From Sphingomonas sp. PP-F2F-G114-C0414 (lineage in GTDB: Bacteria > Pseudomonadota > Alphaproteobacteria > Sphingomonadales > Sphingomonadaceae), in NCBI RefSeq assembly GCF_003688595.1, contig NZ_RCWT01000009.1, forward strand, positions 868,001 through 932,000: a stretch of DNA of 64,000 bases. The letters are read 5' to 3'. The notes beneath the pieces were generated by a model. That model saw nothing but the letters and a program-made list of their open reading frames with translations, was not told the DNA's origin and searched no databases. This document shows positions 59,945-64,000 of the stretch, piece by piece. The position numbers and the translations under genes were made by a program. Positions within the stretch are counted from its first letter, which is position 1; every line of letters starts with the position of its first letter.

Positions 59945-59990
59945 CGGCTCCCCGTCCTTGGGCAAAGAGGGCGGGGAGCCGTTTCGTTTT
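59945..59990 (+). terminator. Terminator or attenuator between acpP and fabF
   Basis: CGGCTCCCCGTCC pairs with GGGCGGGGAGCCG across an 11-nt loop (one G-T pair), followed by TTTCGTTTT. Partial termination here would give more acpP than fabF mRNA, as seen in other bacteria. Confidence 0.75.
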
Positions 59991-60013
59991 GAGAGCAGAC
60001 GGAGTTTGAAGCC

Positions 60014-61276
60014 ATGCGGCGTGTCGTCGTAACCGGGCTAGGCCTGGTCACCCCCCTGGGGGCGGATGTTGAAACGGCCTGGGCGAATATCCTCGCCGGC
60101 AAGTCGGGCGCGGGCCCGATCACGCGCTTCGATGCGTCGGACCAGGTGTGCCGCATCGCCTGCGAGGTGAAGCCGGCCGACCACGAGTATGGCTTCGATC
60201 CCGGCAAGCGCGTCGACCACAAGGTCCAGCGCCAGGTCGATCCGTTCATCATCTACGGCATCGACGCCGCGGGCCAGGCGCTGGAAGACGCCGGGCTGAC
60301 CGAAATGACGCTCGAAGAAAGCTGGCGCGCCGGCGTCTCGATCGGCTCGGGTATCGGCGGTCTGCCGGGCATCGAGAGCGAATCGATCGTGCTCCACACC
60401 AAGGGCCCGCGCCGCGTGTCGCCGCACTTCGTCCACGGCCGTCTGATCAACCTGATCTCGGGTCAGGTCTCGATCAAATACGGCCTGCGCGGCCCGAATC
60501 ACGCGGTCGTAACCGCCTGCTCGACCGGCGCGCACGCGATCGGCGACGCCGCGCGGATGATCGCGATGGACGACGCCGACGTGATGCTCGCGGGCGGCGC
60601 GGAGGGCACCGTCTGCCCGCTCGGCATCGCCGGGTTCGCACAGGCCCGCGCACTGTCGACCAACTTCAACGATTCGCCCGAAAAGGCCTCGCGTCCCTAT
60701 GACAAGGATCGCGACGGCTTCGTGATGGGCGAGGGCGCGGGTGTGCTGGTGCTCGAGGAATACGAGCACGCCAAGGCACGCGGCGCGAAGATGTATGCCG
60801 AGGTGATCGGCTACGGTCTGTCGGGCGACGCATACCATGTGACCGCACCGCATCCGGAAGGCGACGGCGCGTTCCGCTCGATGCAGATGGCGATCAAGAA
60901 GTCGGGCCTCAAGCTCGAGGACATCGATTACATCAATGCGCACGGCACTTCGACGCCGCTCGGCGACGAGCTCGAACTGGGCGCGGTGCGTCGTTTGTTC
61001 GGCGATGCGATCTCGGGTCTGTCGATGTCGTCGACCAAGTCCGCGATCGGCCATCTGCTTGGCGGGGCCGGCGCGGTCGAGAGCATCTTCTGCATCCTCG
61101 CGCTGCGCGACCAGATCGTCCCGCCGACGCTGAACCTCGACAATCCGAGCGACAGCTGCGTGGGGGTCGACCTCGTGCCGCATGTGGCCAAGAAGCGCGA
61201 AGTCCGCGCGGTGCTGAACAACTCGTTCGGCTTCGGCGGCACCAACGCCTCGCTGGTGATGACGAACGTCCGCTAA
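60014..61276 (+). CDS. fabF: 3-oxoacyl-[ACP] synthase II
   Basis: A 420-residue condensing enzyme that extends acyl-ACP with malonyl-ACP. The nucleophile Cys169 is in 'AVVTACSTGAHAIG'; the two histidines are in 'INAHGTSTPLGD' and 'KSAIGHLLGGAGAVE'. The start 'RRVVVTGLGLVTPLGADVET' and end 'NNSFGFGGTNASLVM' fit KAS II. It follows acpP and precedes mltG, with a family A palindrome between. Confidence 0.97.
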   Translation: MRRVVVTGLGLVTPLGADVETAWANILAGKSGAGPITRFDASDQVCRIACEVKPADHEYGFDPGKRVDHKVQRQVDPFIIYGIDAAGQALEDAGLTEMTLEESWRAGVSIGSGIGGLPGIESESIVLHTKGPRRVSPHFVHGRLINLISGQVSIKYGLRGPNHAVVTACSTGAHAIGDAARMIAMDDADVMLAGGAEGTVCPLGIAGFAQARALSTNFNDSPEKASRPYDKDRDGFVMGEGAGVLVLEEYEHAKARGAKMYAEVIGYGLSGDAYHVTAPHPEGDGAFRSMQMAIKKSGLKLEDIDYINAHGTSTPLGDELELGAVRRLFGDAISGLSMSSTKSAIGHLLGGAGAVESIFCILALRDQIVPPTLNLDNPSDSCVGVDLVPHVAKKREVRAVLNNSFGFGGTNASLVMTNVR

Positions 61277-61283
61277 AAGCCTT

Positions 61284-61332
61284 GTTCCCCCGCGAAGGCG
61301 GGGGCCCAGACTGGGTCCCCGCCTTCGCGGGG
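61284..61332. repeat. Palindromic repeat, family A
   Basis: Family A copy between fabF and mltG: TTCCCCCGCGAAGGCGGGGG and GTCCCCGCCTTCGCGGGGAT with CCCAGACTGGG at the centre. It ends close to the mltG ribosome-binding site (AAGGAG). Confidence 0.85.
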
Positions 61333-61347
61333 ATCCAAGGAGTACCA

Positions 61348-62316
61348 ATGCGCAAGGTCGGCTGTTTCGGATTGATCATCGGCCTGGCGGCAGTCGTAGC
61401 GCTGTTCCTGGTCGTCCAAGGCTGGGGCGGCGCTGGCCCTGCGCCCCGCACGCTGACCGTGCAGATCGGCGAAGGCAGTACGCTGGCCGGCGCTGCCACC
61501 GAACTTGAAAAGGCCGGCGCCATTCCCTCGGCCCGCCGCTTCCGCCTGTACGCGCGCGTCTTCGGCTCGGGCGATCCGATCAAGGCCGGGGAATACCGCA
61601 TCGCGCCGCACACCAGCCAGTCCGACATCCTCAAGCTGATGCAGGGCGGCAAGGTCGTCCAGCGCCTCGTCGTCGTCCCCGAAGGCTATCCCTCGGTGCT
61701 CGTCCACGACGCGCTGGCGAAGGCTGACGGTCTGACCGGCACAGTGCCGGTCCCGGCGGAAGGCTCGATTCTCCCCGATAGCTACGCCTTCCAGGCCGGC
61801 GACACCCGCGCATCGGTCGTCACGCGGATGCAGGCGGCGATGAAGACCTACCTCGCCACCGCCTGGGCCGCGCGCAAGCCCGGCATCGCGGTGAGCACGC
61901 CAGAACAGGCGATCATCCTCGCCTCGATCGTCGAGAAGGAAACCGGCAAACCCTCCGAACGCCGCACCGTCGCCGCGGTCTACGGCAATCGCCTGCGGGG
62001 CGGCATGCCGCTTCAGGCCGACCCCACGGTAATCTACCCGATCACCAAGGGCCGCCCGCTGGGTCGCCGTATTCTGCGGTCGGAACTGCACGCGAAGAAC
62101 GGCTACAACACCTATGCCGAAGCCGGCCTGCCGGTCGGCCCGATCGCCAATCCCGGCCGTGCCTCGATCGACGCGGTGCTCGACCCGGCGCAGACCCAGG
62201 CGCTCTATTTCGTCGCGGATGGCACCGGCGGCCACGTGTTCGCGAACACGCTGGCCGAACACAATGCCAACGTGAAGAAATGGTACGCCATCCGCAAAGC
62301 CCGCGGCGAGATGTAA
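61348..62316 (+). CDS. mltG: Endolytic transglycosylase MltG
   Basis: A 322-residue inner-membrane enzyme that cuts nascent peptidoglycan strands and sets their length. One N-terminal helix (FGLIIGLAAVVALFLVVQGW) is followed by a LysM-like region and the YceG catalytic domain with 'EGYPSVLVHDALAKADGLTG', 'ILPDSYAF', the catalytic Glu in 'ASIVEKETGKPSER' and 'GMPLQADPTVIYPITKGRPL'. It starts at ATG 61348 with AAGGAG upstream. The frame is also open back through the palindrome to 61282. It follows fabF as in many bacteria. Confidence 0.95.
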   Translation: MRKVGCFGLIIGLAAVVALFLVVQGWGGAGPAPRTLTVQIGEGSTLAGAATELEKAGAIPSARRFRLYARVFGSGDPIKAGEYRIAPHTSQSDILKLMQGGKVVQRLVVVPEGYPSVLVHDALAKADGLTGTVPVPAEGSILPDSYAFQAGDTRASVVTRMQAAMKTYLATAWAARKPGIAVSTPEQAIILASIVEKETGKPSERRTVAAVYGNRLRGGMPLQADPTVIYPITKGRPLGRRILRSELHAKNGYNTYAEAGLPVGPIANPGRASIDAVLDPAQTQALYFVADGTGGHVFANTLAEHNANVKKWYAIRKARGEM

Positions 62317-62317
62317 T

Positions 62318-62480
62318 CCTCCCCGGAACGGGGAGGGGGACCATCCGCAGGATGGTGGAGGGGGCTCACCGCGAGCGTACCGTCAGTGGGGCGGGATTCC
62401 GCGGGGCGGGACTCTCGTGGCACTCCCCCTCCACCCCGCCGCTCCGCGTCGCGGTCCCCCTCCCCGTGCCGGGGAGGATT
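62318..62480. repeat. Palindromic repeat, family E-like
   Basis: About 163 bp between convergent mltG and eda. Ends TCCTCCCCGGAACGGGGAGG and CCTCCCCGTGCCGGGGAGGA, with inner GATGGTGGAGGGGG and CCCCCTCCACC pairs. It meets the eda stop codon and can serve both genes as terminator. Confidence 0.75.
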
Positions 62481-63100
62481 TACCCTCGCAGCGCGTTGGC
62501 GGCGCGGGCCTTGATCTCGATCTCGGCCATCGTCCCGCCGGTCACCCAGCTTCCGCCCACACACAGCACCGGCTTGAACGCCAGCCACTCGGGCGCGCTG
62601 GCCTCGGTGATCCCGCCGGTCGGGCAGAAACTGCACTGATAGAACGGCGCGGCCAGAGCCTTCAGCGCCTTCAACCCGCCATTCGCTTCTGCCGGAAAGA
62701 ACTTGAAGTGCGTCAGCCCCAGGTCGAGCCCGGTCATGATGTCCGCCGCATTGGCGATCCCCGGCAGGAACGGAATACCGCTCTCGATGATCGGCGTGGC
62801 AAGGCGTTCGGTCAGCCCCGGCGAGACGATGAACTCGGCGCCCGCATCGCGCACCTGCGCGAACTGCTGCGTGTTGACGACGGTACCGGCACCGACGATC
62901 GCGCCCGGCACCTTCTTCATCTCGGCGATCGCCTCCAGTGCAGCGCCGGTGCGCAGCGTCACCTCGAGGACGCGCAGACCGCCTGCGACCAGCGCCTCCG
63001 CGAGCGGACGAGCAAGCGCGGCATCCTCGATCACCAGCACCGGAATGACGGCGCTGGTCTGCATGATGTCTGCGATTGCGCGCGAGGGGGTTGCGGTCAT
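62480..63100 (-). CDS. eda: 2-keto-3-deoxy-6-phosphogluconate aldolase
   Basis: A 206-residue TIM-barrel class I aldolase that splits KDPG into pyruvate and glyceraldehyde 3-phosphate, the last step of the Entner-Doudoroff pathway. The Schiff-base Lys133 is in 'HFKFFPAEANGG' and Glu46 in 'RVLEVTLRT'; 'VGAGTVVN' and 'PTGGIT' bind phosphate. It overlaps glk by ATGA and is probably the end of an operon that in related genomes starts with zwf and edd. Confidence 0.96.
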   Translation of the reverse strand: MTATPSRAIADIMQTSAVIPVLVIEDAALARPLAEALVAGGLRVLEVTLRTGAALEAIAEMKKVPGAIVGAGTVVNTQQFAQVRDAGAEFIVSPGLTERLATPIIESGIPFLPGIANAADIMTGLDLGLTHFKFFPAEANGGLKALKALAAPFYQCSFCPTGGITEASAPEWLAFKPVLCVGGSWVTGGTMAEIEIKARAANALRG

Positions 63101-64000
63101 TGCGTATGTTCCTGTGCGAAAGCGGCCGCGGCGCCGAACAGGCCGGGCTGGGGATGGGTTATGAGCTTGACGGGCATCGCCGCCATCATGCCCTGGAAGC
63201 GACCCTTGGCGACGAAGCGCTGGTCGAAGCCCGAGCGAATGAGCCGATCCTTGATCCGGAAGCCGAGGCCGCCGGCGATCACGACTGCCTTCGCGCCTTG
63301 CGCTAGCGCGAGATCGCCCGCGACCGCGCCGAGTGCGAGACAGAACCGGTCCAGCGCGGCGAGCGCGATCGAATCGGTACCGTCGATCGCCTCGGTCCAG
63401 ATCGTCTTGTCGTCATGGCTGGGAACTGCGCGGCCCTCCAATGCGGCAAGCGTCTCGTAGATCGCGACGATGCCGGGCCCGGCGACGACGCGCTCGGCGG
63501 ATACGCGCGTGAACGTCTTCCGCAGTCGCTTCAGTAACGCGTCTTCGATCCCGTCGAGCGGGGCGAAATCCATGTGGCCACCCTCGGTCTCAAGGACCTG
63601 ATAGCCGTCCTTCCGCCGCAGCAACTGTGCGACGCCGAGCCCGGTGCCGGGTCCGCAGATCGTCGTGATGCCCTCGGAAGGCAACGGCGTATCGGGCCCG
63701 CAAAGGTGGATGAAGTCGCTGCTTGGCACCTGCGCGACGGCGTGGCCGACCGCGCCGAAATCGTTGACCACCACCCACTGGTCCGCCTTCAGCCGCTCGG
63801 TGATCAGCGACTTGCGGATGATCCACGGGTTGTTGGTCAGCCGGATGACGTCGTTCGCGACCGGCGACGCGACCGCGATCGCGAGCGCGCGGGGGAGGGG
63901 GCGGCCGAGCCCGGCCTCGAACGCCTGATACGCGGTCTGGAGCGACGCGTGATCCGCGGTCTTCAGCGTCGCCGGCTCGCCGAGCGACACGACGCGGCCA
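63097..64000 (-). CDS. glk: Glucokinase, cut by the window edge
   Basis: About 301 residues of a Glk-type ROK-like hexokinase remain. The N-terminal DIGGTHARFA-type ATP motif is beyond the window. Visible features include 'VVNDFGAVGHAVAQVPSSDF', 'ICGPGTGLGVAQLLRRKDGY', 'ETEGGHMDFAPLDGIE' and 'AVVIAGGLGFRIKDRLIRSG'. It makes glucose 6-phosphate for the Entner-Doudoroff route. A GTG near 63990 is an internal valine and not the start. It is translationally coupled to eda. Confidence 0.95.
   Translation of the reverse strand, partial: GRVVSLGEPATLKTADHASLQTAYQAFEAGLGRPLPRALAIAVASPVANDVIRLTNNPWIIRKSLITERLKADQWVVVNDFGAVGHAVAQVPSSDFIHLCGPDTPLPSEGITTICGPGTGLGVAQLLRRKDGYQVLETEGGHMDFAPLDGIEDALLKRLRKTFTRVSAERVVAGPGIVAIYETLAALEGRAVPSHDDKTIWTEAIDGTDSIALAALDRFCLALGAVAGDLALAQGAKAVVIAGGLGFRIKDRLIRSGFDQRFVAKGRFQGMMAAMPVKLITHPQPGLFGAAAAFAQEHTQ

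Overview
The window is GC-rich chromosomal DNA from an alphaproteobacterium, most likely a Sphingomonas-type member of the Sphingomonadaceae. The indications are the gene content (CckA, a PopZ-family protein, Entner-Doudoroff genes glk and eda, Flp pilins), conserved neighbourhoods (slt/dapA/smpB, popZ/valS, aroK/aroB/xerD, rpsF/rpsR/rplI, fabD/fabG/acpP/fabF/mltG) and many short GC-rich palindromic repeats between genes. There is no rRNA, phage, CRISPR array or recognisable transposase. One tRNA (tRNA-Cys) is present.

Layout. 0.2-1.1 kb: a PadR regulator coupled to a DUF2218 gene. 1.1-3.0 kb: an AT-rich islet with one orphan gene. 3-12 kb: a glycosyltransferase divergent from radA, then cvpA, a NifU-like gene, a CPA2 antiporter and DUF423 in a tightly overlapping run; DUF2256, aroB and aroK run the other way. 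12.1-16 kb: a small membrane protein, a 615-residue secreted protein of unknown function, xerD and accA. 16-20 kb: two Flp pilins, a NUDIX gene, kdgT and an accessory patch next to tRNA-Cys. 20.4-28 kb: pcm, tolC, popZ, a LOV-domain blue-light histidine kinase and valS, whose reading frame is interrupted by a palindromic repeat. 28.5-41.5 kb: MATE transporter, NYN-domain protein, DoxX, greB, slt, dapA, an Fe(II)/2OG oxygenase-like gene, smpB, DUF2062 and two tandem M13 metallopeptidases. 42-50 kb: cckA with a response regulator, ilvD, a lipoprotein, nnr and an RNA methyltransferase. 50-55 kb: truA and fmt divergent from recR and def, then rmuC. 55-57 kb: ribosomal proteins S6, S18 and L9, and an RcnB-like protein. 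57.4-62.3 kb: the fatty-acid cluster, with a GxxExxY gene wedged between fabD and fabG, then mltG. 62.5-64 kb: eda and a truncated glk.

Most genes are housekeeping: translation (valS, fmt, def, truA, smpB, ribosomal proteins), lipid synthesis, cell envelope (slt, mltG, tolC), DNA repair (radA, recR, rmuC, xerD) and cell-cycle control (cckA, popZ). The unusual material is mainly repeat biology. Several families of imperfect palindromes lie between genes, and two have entered protein-coding genes: one adds about 30 in-frame codons to nnr; another interrupts valS, where removing one 80-bp repeated unit would restore an open frame with a 36-codon insertion. A separate unit, a GxxExxY gene bounded by a 27-bp inverted repeat, sits inside the fatty-acid operon. 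Candidate LexA boxes (GTTC-N7-GTTC) precede both radA and rmuC.
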